Below, piece by piece: positions 7,766-15,645 of a stretch of DNA of 32,062 nucleotides. A program made the position numbers and the translations under genes. Source of the DNA: CAZBWS01 sp964495705 (GTDB lineage Bacteria; Pseudomonadota; Gammaproteobacteria; HTCC5015); the NCBI GenBank assembly GCA_964495705.1, contig CAZBWS010000018.1:1-32062 (forward strand), written 5' to 3'. The stretch's first letter is position 1. Every line of letters begins with the position of its first letter. The notes beneath the pieces are model-generated. The model saw only the letters and a program-made list of their open reading frames with translations. It had not been told where the DNA came from and did not search any database.

Positions 7766-8686
7766 ATGAATACCCCCCAAAGCGGAATTATCCCTCAAGC
7801 TAATTGCTCTGCATATTTTTTATGCTTAAACATCAAAGACCCAATCATCGCCAAGCAATTGCTGCTTTCTATTAATGGCAAAAGTAAAGAGCTTTCTACG
7901 CAACACCCTAATGCAGATTTAAAGTCTGTTATTGGCATAGGCTGTGCAGCCTGGGAAAAATTATTTAGAACAAGCGCACCTAATGATTTGCACGATTTTT
8001 TCAGCTTAAGAAACTCATTTACCGAGGCCGTCTCCACACAGTTTGACCTGTTAATCCACATCCGCTCAGAGCGGCACGATATTAACTTCGAACTAGCTTC
8101 TAGCCTCATGCAGGAATACAGCCAAGGATTAACTTTGGTCGACGAAGTGTCGGGGTTTCGCTATTTGGACAATAGAGACCTAACCGGCTTTGTAGATGGC
8201 ACTGAAAACCCCCAAAGCGAAGCAGATAGAATACGGGTGGCATTAAAGCCTGGCAACGATGCTCTAAGCCAAGGCAGCTTCATACACATTCAGCGCTATC
8301 AACACAATCTACAGACGTGGAACGCAACCCCTCTAAAGCAACAAGAAGACAGCATTGGGCGCAGCAAATTTGATAACATCGAATATAAAACGAGTGAAAA
8401 GCCATTAACATCCCATATTAAGCGTGCAGGCATTAAGCGTGAAGATGGCTCGCCCGTCGAAATGCTGAGGCATAGCATGCCCTATGGCAACACCCAAGAA
8501 AATGGCCTTGTGTTCATTAGCTATGCAAGCACAGCAGACAGCTTTCCCCTAATGCTAAAAAGTATGATCAACGGCGATGAGCATGGCAATCAAGATCAAC
8601 TATTAAAGTATACTCGAGCCATAAGCGGTGCCGCGCTTTACGCGCCACCGATAGAATTTTTGAACGACAGCAATAACTATATTTGA
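7766..8686 (+). CDS. DyP-type haem peroxidase (YfeX/TyrA-like)
   Basis: With ATG 7766 the protein has 306 residues and opens MNTPQSGIIPQAN, as related enzymes do. The in-frame GTG at 7757 would add only three residues. The DyP signature 'FVDGTENP' contains catalytic D144. 'SHIKR' provides the probable proximal haem ligand H217, and 'MLRHSMPYG' provides distal R235. These positions are close to D143, H215 and R232 of E. coli YfeX as I recall them. Such enzymes use H2O2 to oxidise varied substrates; their physiological role is debated. No Tat or Sec signal is present, so it is cytoplasmic or an encapsulin-type cargo; no encapsulin gene is visible. Its 3' end faces the unknown gene at 8696, with a shared hairpin between. 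Confidence 0.92.
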   Translation: MNTPQSGIIPQANCSAYFLCLNIKDPIIAKQLLLSINGKSKELSTQHPNADLKSVIGIGCAAWEKLFRTSAPNDLHDFFSLRNSFTEAVSTQFDLLIHIRSERHDINFELASSLMQEYSQGLTLVDEVSGFRYLDNRDLTGFVDGTENPQSEADRIRVALKPGNDALSQGSFIHIQRYQHNLQTWNATPLKQQEDSIGRSKFDNIEYKTSEKPLTSHIKRAGIKREDGSPVEMLRHSMPYGNTQENGLVFISYASTADSFPLMLKSMINGDEHGNQDQLLKYTRAISGAALYAPPIEFLNDSNNYI

Positions 8687-8691
8687 AACAC

Positions 8692-8707
8692 GGGGCTATT
8701 CAGCCCC
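8692..8707. terminator. bidirectional hairpin between convergent genes
   Basis: GGGGCT (8692-8697) and AGCCCC (8702-8707) form a perfect GC-rich 6-bp stem with a 4-base loop. It sits exactly between the peroxidase stop and the stop of the minus-strand gene and overlaps the latter's last codons. The U-tract is poor on both strands. Confidence 0.45.
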
Positions 8708-9877
8708 CATATGGCCTTTCATAGTCGTCAGCATACTCGCCTCAATATCACCCAGGCTGTCCATCTTCTTCTGCGCAGCCTCTCCCAGCCACTCAGTCAA
8801 GTTACGGCGCTTATTGGCAAAGTAATCAAGTACAAACTCCTCTGACTTCAACATAAAGCGGATCGTTTGCTCAGGATCAGACTGACTAAAGGGATTGTTA
8901 GCGACTTGGCGTGCAGCATCTTCCTGCGACTTGCAATAACGAACCAACAACTGAAACAAGGCCATCCGCATATCTTTAGTTCGGCCATCTAGCTTTTCTT
9001 GACCCGTAGGACTTAAAGAAGCATCTACGATTAAATCCAACCATTCAATTAAATCTTTTTCTGAAATTAATACATCTGTGCTTTCTTTCTGGCGCTGCAA
9101 CTCAGCCAGCTGGTCTTGTAAGTTTTGAATTTCGGGGTGTGAGCCAACCCTGTTTTCAGGCACTTTCTGAACATTGATAATATTTTGAATACTACACTGA
9201 ATCATGCGCATATCTTTATCAACCTGTTCACTTTCACTATCCATGCCTTCTACATGGTTGGCCGTGCGTTGCAATTCAACACCCATTACCATCAGGCGTA
9301 CAACAAAGTATTCACCCAAGCATTCATCAATGATATGTAGATAGTTAACGAGGGCTTGCCTAGCCTCAGCAAAAACTGTTTGAAACGCTTCCGCTCTAGG
9401 CATTAACTCCTGCAATACCGCACAGCTGCGCGTAATACTTGCTCCATCATCACGCACTAAAGGAAGCAAGTCGTCTAACTGACGGATATTTTCAATTAGT
9501 GAGTGTAGATCCTCATGACTCTCACTCGCTTCCCAGCGTGTATGTAATAGCTGTAATTTTTCAATACGCCCCTTGAACATGCGATTTAAGGTGTTCGACC
9601 CCCCTTGCCTAGATAGCTCTACCGCGTCTACAGCGGCTATTCCAAAGTGAGATTCTATCTCCATACGCTCGTTCATCTGATGCGCTTCAATAGAGAAAAC
9701 GATGTCTTCGAGGGTTTTTTGTAGCTCATAAGGCGCTTCCTCAATAACCTCATCAGGAATATGTACAGGCAGTTTTTCAGGCGGCAGCGCACGCAGCTCT
9801 GTCGGGGTTAAAGAACCAATCATTTTCCTGAAAATTTCAAGCGGAATGCGTGGCTTTTCTAATTTATCAGTAGCCAT
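8696..9877 (-). CDS. unknown helical protein, paralogue A of a tandem pair
   Basis: This 393-residue soluble protein has no signal peptide or membrane segment and is predicted almost entirely helical. It shares with the gene upstream (9974-11143) an N-terminal block 'PRIPLEIFRKMIGSLTPTEL' plus 'LPPEKLP', and a C-terminal block: 'LIEWLDLIVDAS', then 'MALFQLLVRYC', then 'IRFMLKSEEFVLDYF'. The middle (about 100-270) is divergent and contains coiled-coil-like stretches such as 'LQDQLAELQRQKESTDVLIS'. I recognise no enzymatic motif and no named family. AAGGT about 11 bases upstream may serve as ribosome-binding site. It is probably co-transcribed with its paralogue, 96 bases away. Confidence 0.8.
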   Translation of the reverse strand: MATDKLEKPRIPLEIFRKMIGSLTPTELRALPPEKLPVHIPDEVIEEAPYELQKTLEDIVFSIEAHQMNERMEIESHFGIAAVDAVELSRQGGSNTLNRMFKGRIEKLQLLHTRWEASESHEDLHSLIENIRQLDDLLPLVRDDGASITRSCAVLQELMPRAEAFQTVFAEARQALVNYLHIIDECLGEYFVVRLMVMGVELQRTANHVEGMDSESEQVDKDMRMIQCSIQNIINVQKVPENRVGSHPEIQNLQDQLAELQRQKESTDVLISEKDLIEWLDLIVDASLSPTGQEKLDGRTKDMRMALFQLLVRYCKSQEDAARQVANNPFSQSDPEQTIRFMLKSEEFVLDYFANKRRNLTEWLGEAAQKKMDSLGDIEASMLTTMKGHMGAE

Positions 9878-9932
9878 CGTTTATATTACCTTTTATGTAT
9901 CTCATCTAGCCTATTACAAACAATAACAGACA

Positions 9933-9948
9933 GTACAAAATGTTGTAC
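9933..9948 (-). promoter_or_regulatory. small inverted repeat between the tandem paralogues
   Basis: GTACAA (9933-9938) and TTGTAC (9943-9948) are perfect complements around a 4-base loop, 25 bases past the stop of the upstream paralogue. It may be a weak attenuator/terminator, RNA-processing site or operator. The stem is too weak to decide. Confidence 0.25.
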
Positions 9949-9973
9949 GAAAAATTACGCGGCTGAAGCCAAA

Positions 9974-11143
9974 TCATTCAAAGTGTGTAGCCTCTCTAAT
10001 TGCAGTCAAAATATCCTGTTCAAACTGCTCTAACATCTCAAGATAGGTTTCATTAACCCCCCAAGACTTTACATCAATATCTTTGTTCTTAAAGTATTTT
10101 TGGATAAACCTTTCCGTTTCCAGCATATATTTAATGTTCTTTTCCTTATCCAATACAGTGAAATCTTGCTCAGAAATCTGCTCTGCCGCACTTGATTGCA
10201 CATCACAATAAACCAGTAACAGCTTAAACAACGCAGCCCTGGCTTTATCTAAAGGCTCAACCAATGCATCCCCATTAACTGGGCAAAGGTAGGCATCAAT
10301 AACCACATCTAACCAACGAGTTAAATTTGCCTCTGGAATAATGACATCAAAATCTGGCTTCATGCCCTGCATCATTTGCAGCTCAGAATGCAATTCTTGG
10401 ATAAAGTGATTGTGGTTGGCCTCTGCGCCTTTCAAGCCCATTGCCTCGGAGGAACTGCGGATACGCTTTTTAATTTCCGCAACCTCCCAATGAATGGTCT
10501 TAAGGCGTTTATTCTTAGCCTCTACATCACTATAGGTTTTATCTAAGGCATGGCAAACCAAACTAAGGCGCGCCTCATAATAACGCGCCACCCAATCATC
10601 AAAGGCCGCCTCTTGAGCTTCCATGGATTTTAAAGCATCTTTAAAGTCCCCTTGATACTCACCTGCCAAATGGAAGCCGTCACGCAACATAGTTTGATAA
10701 CTGCGTAAATTTAATTTTTCCGTAAATGCTTTTTTAATTTCAATATCAAGATCAACGATCGCTCTATCAATCGCCTCTTTACTATACTGATCTTGATTGC
10801 TTAACCAGCGGTTAGTTAGCTCTGCGAAGTTTTCTATATGTCTCTGTAAAGAGTCTTTAACCGCTTTCTCTGGCAGTATCTTAGCTTGATCTAAAGCGGG
10901 AATAAGATCCGGGCCAAATATATTTTCTAGCGCCAGTCGTTCGCTCACGTGGTGTGAATTTGCTTCAAACAAAAGGTCATCTAATATTTCGCGGCGCTCA
11001 CCATCAATACCTCGCAATATTTTAGCGGGCACTTCTCTAGGTAACTTTGTAGCAGGAAGCTGCCTTAGATCATCTAAAGACAGTGTTTCTAGCATTTTTT
11101 TAAAAACTTCCAGAGGAATCCTAGGAAGAGGTTTATTGCTCAT
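9974..11143 (-). CDS. unknown helical protein, paralogue B of a tandem pair
   Basis: This 389-residue soluble helical protein has no signal peptide. It aligns along its ends with the downstream gene: 'PRIPLEVFKKMLETLSLDDL' with 'LPATKLP' at residues 8-36, and 'LTRWLDVVIDAYLCPV', 'ALFKLLLVYC', 'IKYMLETERFIQKYF' near the C-terminus. Shared leucine, aromatic and charged positions show an old duplication; identity looks roughly one third at the ends and lower in the middle. No catalytic motif, metal site or nucleotide-binding loop is evident, so a structural or regulatory role is as far as I can go. GGATA just upstream of the ATG may serve as ribosome-binding site. The 135 bases before it (11144-11278) are AT-rich and hold a hairpin ending the next gene. 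Confidence 0.8.
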   Translation of the reverse strand: MSNKPLPRIPLEVFKKMLETLSLDDLRQLPATKLPREVPAKILRGIDGERREILDDLLFEANSHHVSERLALENIFGPDLIPALDQAKILPEKAVKDSLQRHIENFAELTNRWLSNQDQYSKEAIDRAIVDLDIEIKKAFTEKLNLRSYQTMLRDGFHLAGEYQGDFKDALKSMEAQEAAFDDWVARYYEARLSLVCHALDKTYSDVEAKNKRLKTIHWEVAEIKKRIRSSSEAMGLKGAEANHNHFIQELHSELQMMQGMKPDFDVIIPEANLTRWLDVVIDAYLCPVNGDALVEPLDKARAALFKLLLVYCDVQSSAAEQISEQDFTVLDKEKNIKYMLETERFIQKYFKNKDIDVKSWGVNETYLEMLEQFEQDILTAIREATHFE

Positions 11144-11249
11144 TATCCAACCCAGCCATTATTATTTAAAACAGTATAGGCAAAAACAGCTATTAGAACA
11201 AAAACTTATGTTGTTTATTTAGCGTTAAATATAAAGTTTTAATTGAAAC

Positions 11250-11279
11250 GGTCAATACAAACGTATGTTTGAATTGACC
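11250..11279 (-). terminator. strong hairpin at the 3' end of the four-helix membrane gene
   Basis: Arms 11250-11262 and 11267-11279 pair over 13 positions with one mismatch around a GTAT loop. On the minus strand the stem starts at the last base of the stop codon (11279-11281) and is followed by GTTTCAATT, a weak U-tract. It probably terminates the pepN-membrane protein transcript. Confidence 0.5.
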
Positions 11280-11686
11280 TATTTATCTTTGCTTAGAAAA
11301 ACCCAAATAAAGAAAAACATAAACAATAAATCATTGGGCCCGTATATGAGCATAAAGATACCGGTCAACGCACTCTGGTCAAACCAAGTAGGGATATATG
11401 CAGCATAATGAAACATCCATATGCACCAGCTCACTACATACACGAGCTTTTCAATCGCAAACACTCCCACCAACATTTTTACATGCATATAACTATTGCT
11501 AACGGCCATGTAAGCCAAACCCCAAACAATGATCATTAGCAGGCCAAAATTAGACATCACCACAGGTGACGCTGCATTTAAACTAGCGTTACTGAAGCCC
11601 ATGGAGAAAAATAGCACACCAATAATATTTGCCAGGCCTGCTGCTATAAATCCGTATCGTTTTATTTTATTCACGCTATATCTCAT
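11279..11686 (-). CDS. small four-helix integral membrane protein, unknown
   Basis: This 135-residue protein has four predicted transmembrane helices: about 11-29 ('YGFIAAGLANIIGVLFFSM'), 43-63, 68-92, and 108-131. A tryptophan/tyrosine-rich stretch 'SWCIWMFHYAAYIPTWF' lies near helix 3. The N-terminus is basic (MRYSVNKIKRYG). No catalytic motif is seen and I do not recognise the family, though the pattern of helices with 'YGPNDLLFMFFFIWVFL' near the end looks conserved in style. The ATG lies 5 bases after the pepN stop, so it is very likely co-transcribed with pepN. A strong hairpin follows its stop directly. Confidence 0.72.
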   Translation of the reverse strand: MRYSVNKIKRYGFIAAGLANIIGVLFFSMGFSNASLNAASPVVMSNFGLLMIIVWGLAYMAVSNSYMHVKMLVGVFAIEKLVYVVSWCIWMFHYAAYIPTWFDQSALTGIFMLIYGPNDLLFMFFFIWVFLSKDK

Positions 11687-11691
11687 TGTTG

Positions 11692-14289
11692 CTAATTGGA
11701 AAGAGCTTTGTTGACGATTTCATAGACATCGCGGCTCAAATCGGGCTGCTCAGCAATACGCTGTAACTGCACTTGTATTAAATTCTGCCTATGCTCGTCA
11801 TAACGCCGCCAACTATTAAATGCACTCACCATACGCGACGCGACCTGCGGATTTATTGTATTGAGCTGTATCACTACATCCGCCAACAAACGATAACCGC
11901 CACCTTCAATATGATGAAAGCTAACCGCATTATTCATACAGAACGCGCCAAGTAAGGCACGCAAGCGATTAGGGTTATGCATAGAAAATTTCTCGTGCTG
12001 CATAAGCGCCTGCACACTCTCTAGGGCATTGGGCAAGGCCGCCCCCCCTTGCACAGCGAACCACTTATCCATCACCTGTACATCATCCTGCCAGCGTTGA
12101 TAAAAACTATGCAATACATCTTTTCGCGCCTCACCTGGATAATCACATAGCAAGGCTAATGCGGATAGGCTGTCTGTCATATTATTGGCGTCTTGACACT
12201 GGCTCAGACACAACTCAAAGCTCTCATTATTATCCAAGTGCATTAAATAGGCCAAGCAGGTGTTCTTCAAGCTGCGTTCAGCAATATCCTCAGGGACAGG
12301 GGCATAGTGCTCTTGTGTATTGTTTTCGTGATAAACCTCTAGCCAGCTCTTATGCAGGCCCTGAGCCATTTCACCCATCATAAATTCACGCACCGCATGA
12401 ATAGCATCGGGGTCAACAACAGCCATAGTCTCAGCAATATAGCGTTCACTGGGCAAGGTTAATGCAGCCGCGAGCAGAGATTTGTCCTGCGCTCTATCTT
12501 GCAGGATATCCTCACAAGCCTGAATAAAGGCAATATCCAAGCTCAGTTCACGCCCCGCCTGAAAATCGACAATCAAGCCGTGAATCAATGCTAGCGCCAA
12601 ATTCTGCATGGCCTCCCAGCGATTAAAGCTATCATTGTCATTTGCGGCTAAAAATAGCAATTGCTCTTGGCTATAATCAAACTCCAGCTTAACCGGTGCA
12701 GAGAAACCGCGTAGCAGAGAAGGGGTAGGCCGCTGATCAATACCTTTAAACACAAAGCTTTGTTGAGGTTGCGTTATATTCAATAACGTATTTTCTATCT
12801 CTAAATCGCAGCCATCCGCACCCACCAAGCCAATCAATACTGGGATATGCAAGGGCTGTTTAGCGCTCTGCCCTGGGGTATCCGGCGTATGCTGAGTAAA
12901 GTCTAAACGGTATTCTAAGCTATCCGCAGCATAGCTTTCGGTCACCTGTAAAACCGGCGTACCCGCCTGAGTGTACCAGTGCTTAAATTGTGTCAGATCT
13001 ACGGCATTGGCATCGGACATAGCAGCAACAAAATCATCACAAGTCACAGCTTGCCCGTCATGGCGTTCGATATATAAGCGCATACCCCGTTGAAAGCCCT
13101 CTTCACCCAAAAGCGTATGCAACATGCGGATGACCTCTGAACCCTTTTCATAGACTGTCAGCGTATAAAAATTATTAATTTCTATATAGCTATCGGGGCG
13201 AATAGGATGAGCCATCGGCCCTGCGTCTTCAGCGAATTGGTGGGTGCGTAGCAAGCGAACATCTTCTATGCGCTTGATCGCTCGAGAGCCCATATCTGAA
13301 CTGAACTCCTGGTCTCGAAAAACCGTCAGACCCTCCTTGAGACTGAGCTGAAACCAGTCACGACAGGTAATTCGATTGCCCGTCCAGTTATGAAAGTACT
13401 CGTGTCCTATCACCCCTTCGATATTTTGGTAGTCTACATCCGTCGCTGTATCCGGTTTAGCCAGTACAAATTTGGAGTTAAATACATTTAAGCCCTTATT
13501 TTCCATAGCCCCCATATTGAAATCATCCACAGCAACAATCATGTAGATATCTAAATCGTACTCCAAGCCAAAGCGCTGCTCATCCCACTGCATTGAATGT
13601 TTCAACGACTGCATCGCGTGGGAGCACTTATCGATATTGTGCGCCTCAGTATAAATCCGCAGATCAACCGAGCGCCCCGACACCGTGGTGAACTGGTCTT
13701 GAACCAGCGCCAAATCCCCTGCAACTAGGGCAAATAAATAGCAGGGCTTAGGGTGAGGATCATGCCACAGGGCAAAATGCTTATTATCCGCCAACTCGCC
13801 CTGTTGCTGTAAGTTACCGTTTGATAACAGGACAGGATAAAGTGTTTTATCGGCAATAATTTTCGTGCTAAAGACCGTCAACACATCCGGGCGATCAAAG
13901 TAAAAAGTGATTTTTCGAAAGCCCTCTGCTTCACACTGTGTGCAGAAATTTCCACTCGACTGGTATAGGCCCTCTAACGCAGTATTCGCCGCGGGGTTAA
14001 TCTGGGTGAGTACTTTCAATTCAAAGCGATCGGGCACCTCCTCTATCTTTAACAAGCCATCCGTATGGATATATTCAGTATCGACCAACTCTTTACCGTC
14101 TACGGACACTGCTAACAACTCTAAATTTTCACCATTTAAAAGCAGTGGCCCTTGCTCCTGCCTATACAGCTGGCTAGTTGCCGTAACCAATGTCGCATCG
14201 GCATTGAGCTCAAAAGTAAGGTCTAGTTTATCGACCTGAAAAGTCGGTGCTTGGTAGTCAGATAACAATATCGTTTGGGGTTGTTTCAC
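11692..14289 (-). CDS. pepN: aminopeptidase N (M1 family zinc metallopeptidase)
   Basis: At 865 residues this is close to the 870 of E. coli PepN. The substrate-recognition motif GAMEN is at residues 260-264. The zinc site HEYFH is at 296-300 with the downstream glutamate in 'LKEGLTVFRDQEF', in near-identical numbering to E. coli. The order is N-terminal beta-domain, catalytic thermolysin-like domain, small beta domain, and a large helical C-terminal domain that is intact to the end ('QLQRIAEQPDLSRDVYEIVN'). It removes N-terminal residues from peptides in the cytosol during protein turnover. It is transcribed away from the antiporter gene across a 132-bp divergent region, and a small membrane gene follows 5 bases downstream. 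Confidence 0.97.
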   Translation of the reverse strand: MKQPQTILLSDYQAPTFQVDKLDLTFELNADATLVTATSQLYRQEQGPLLLNGENLELLAVSVDGKELVDTEYIHTDGLLKIEEVPDRFELKVLTQINPAANTALEGLYQSSGNFCTQCEAEGFRKITFYFDRPDVLTVFSTKIIADKTLYPVLLSNGNLQQQGELADNKHFALWHDPHPKPCYLFALVAGDLALVQDQFTTVSGRSVDLRIYTEAHNIDKCSHAMQSLKHSMQWDEQRFGLEYDLDIYMIVAVDDFNMGAMENKGLNVFNSKFVLAKPDTATDVDYQNIEGVIGHEYFHNWTGNRITCRDWFQLSLKEGLTVFRDQEFSSDMGSRAIKRIEDVRLLRTHQFAEDAGPMAHPIRPDSYIEINNFYTLTVYEKGSEVIRMLHTLLGEEGFQRGMRLYIERHDGQAVTCDDFVAAMSDANAVDLTQFKHWYTQAGTPVLQVTESYAADSLEYRLDFTQHTPDTPGQSAKQPLHIPVLIGLVGADGCDLEIENTLLNITQPQQSFVFKGIDQRPTPSLLRGFSAPVKLEFDYSQEQLLFLAANDNDSFNRWEAMQNLALALIHGLIVDFQAGRELSLDIAFIQACEDILQDRAQDKSLLAAALTLPSERYIAETMAVVDPDAIHAVREFMMGEMAQGLHKSWLEVYHENNTQEHYAPVPEDIAERSLKNTCLAYLMHLDNNESFELCLSQCQDANNMTDSLSALALLCDYPGEARKDVLHSFYQRWQDDVQVMDKWFAVQGGAALPNALESVQALMQHEKFSMHNPNRLRALLGAFCMNNAVSFHHIEGGGYRLLADVVIQLNTINPQVASRMVSAFNSWRRYDEHRQNLIQVQLQRIAEQPDLSRDVYEIVNKALSN

Positions 14290-14421
14290 AGTGAGGGCCT
14301 AATCAAATTTTAATGACAAAATTATGCCAGAAAAGGACAAAAACCGTTTTCTGGATTATGCTTATACAATGTCTCTGTATAAGGACGACAGATAATAATC
14401 ATAACAGCACAAGGGGGAAGA

Positions 14422-15588
14422 GTGGGTAGCCACAGCGTCATCTATTCCATATTTCTGATTTTTGCAGGTGCCGCCATAGTCGCTACTATTGCGCTGTATG
14501 CTCGCCAGTCCATGCTGGTAGCCTACATGCTACTTGGCATCATTATTGGCCCCTGGGGCCTACAGCTGGCTTCTGATATTCATGTAATCGAAGAGATATC
14601 CCATGTGGGAATTATTTTTTTATTGTTCCTCCTCGGTCTCAACTTAGAGCCCCGTGAATTATTGGGCATGCTGCGCTCAACAACCATCGTCACTCTACTT
14701 AGCTCGAGTTTATTTGCCCTTGTTGGCGCAGCTATCAGCCTGTTATGCGGGTTGCCTGAAAAAGACGCTCTTGTAATCGGTTTGGGCTGTATGTTTTCCA
14801 GTACCATTATCGGCCTCAAGCTACTGCCTGCCACGGCTTTGCACCATCAGCACATGGGCGAAATCATGGTCAGTATCTTGCTCCTACAAGACATCATCGC
14901 CATTCTAGTCATCTTATTTTTGCAAGGGCTTTCCAGCGGTGAAGGCTGGGTAGTTGCAGGCAAACTCGTCCTCGCACTGCCTTTACTTGTGTTGTTCGCC
15001 TTTGGCATATCACGCTATATATTACACCGCTTATTATGTCGCTTTGATGGCATTCAAGAGTACATATTCTTACTGACCATTGGCTGGTGCCTCAGCATGG
15101 CCGTACTCGCAGACTACCTTAACCTATCTAGCGAAATCGGCGCATTTATTGGTGGTGTCAGCTTAGCCATCTCACCGATTGCGCGCTTTATTGCCGAAAG
15201 CTTGAGGCCCCTACGCGACTTCTTCCTGATCATGTTCTTTTTCACCTTGGGTGCTCAATTTAACTTTGGCGAATTACAAGGCGTCATTTTACCCGCCAGT
15301 TTAATTGCCGCGAGTATGCTACTGCTTAAACCTATCAGCTATAAATATCTATTATCTCGCCAAGGGGAGCGCCCCGACATCGCCTTACAAACAGGGGTGC
15401 GGCTGGGTCAAATCAGCGAATTTTCACTTTTAATTGCCGTCATAGCAATACAATCAGGCCAGCTCAGCGAGCGGGGGTCATCTACCTTGCAGCTCGCTAC
15501 CATGCTCACCTTTATGGTCTCCTCGTACTGGGTAGTTATTAAATTCCCTACGCCAATTTCAACTGACGAGAAACTGCGTATGGACTAG
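14422..15588 (+). CDS. CPA2-family cation/proton antiporter, membrane domain only
   Basis: This 388-residue protein has about 12 transmembrane segments. It shows typical Kef/CPA2 features: 'VAYMLLGIIIGPWGL' in helix 2, 'VGIIFLLFLLGLNLEP', 'GCMFSSTIIGLKLLP', the conserved aspartate of 'ILLLQDIIAIL' (D157), 'SSEIGAFIGGVSLA', and 'LRDFFLIMFFFTLGAQF'. It exchanges K+ or Na+ for protons across the inner membrane. Unlike KefB/KefC, it stops after the membrane domain with no RCK/TrkA-N cytoplasmic domain, so nucleotide or glutathione gating must be absent or come from another protein. The GTG start is supported by AGGGGGA at 14412-14418. The c-di-GMP enzyme begins 57 bases downstream on the same strand. 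Confidence 0.9.
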   Translation: MGSHSVIYSIFLIFAGAAIVATIALYARQSMLVAYMLLGIIIGPWGLQLASDIHVIEEISHVGIIFLLFLLGLNLEPRELLGMLRSTTIVTLLSSSLFALVGAAISLLCGLPEKDALVIGLGCMFSSTIIGLKLLPATALHHQHMGEIMVSILLLQDIIAILVILFLQGLSSGEGWVVAGKLVLALPLLVLFAFGISRYILHRLLCRFDGIQEYIFLLTIGWCLSMAVLADYLNLSSEIGAFIGGVSLAISPIARFIAESLRPLRDFFLIMFFFTLGAQFNFGELQGVILPASLIAASMLLLKPISYKYLLSRQGERPDIALQTGVRLGQISEFSLLIAVIAIQSGQLSERGSSTLQLATMLTFMVSSYWVVIKFPTPISTDEKLRMD

Positions 15589-15645
15589 GCCGCACAATGG
15601 CCTTAAGCTAGGCAAATACTAACTAGATCACACATATAGATACCT

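Noticed and set aside
12159..12174. A second copy of the 14-base arm of the 19598-19638 hairpin inside pepN, and a shorter similar string near 28696
   Set aside because: A 14-base match is expected about by chance in a 32-kb window, and the pepN copy has no partner arm to form a hairpin.
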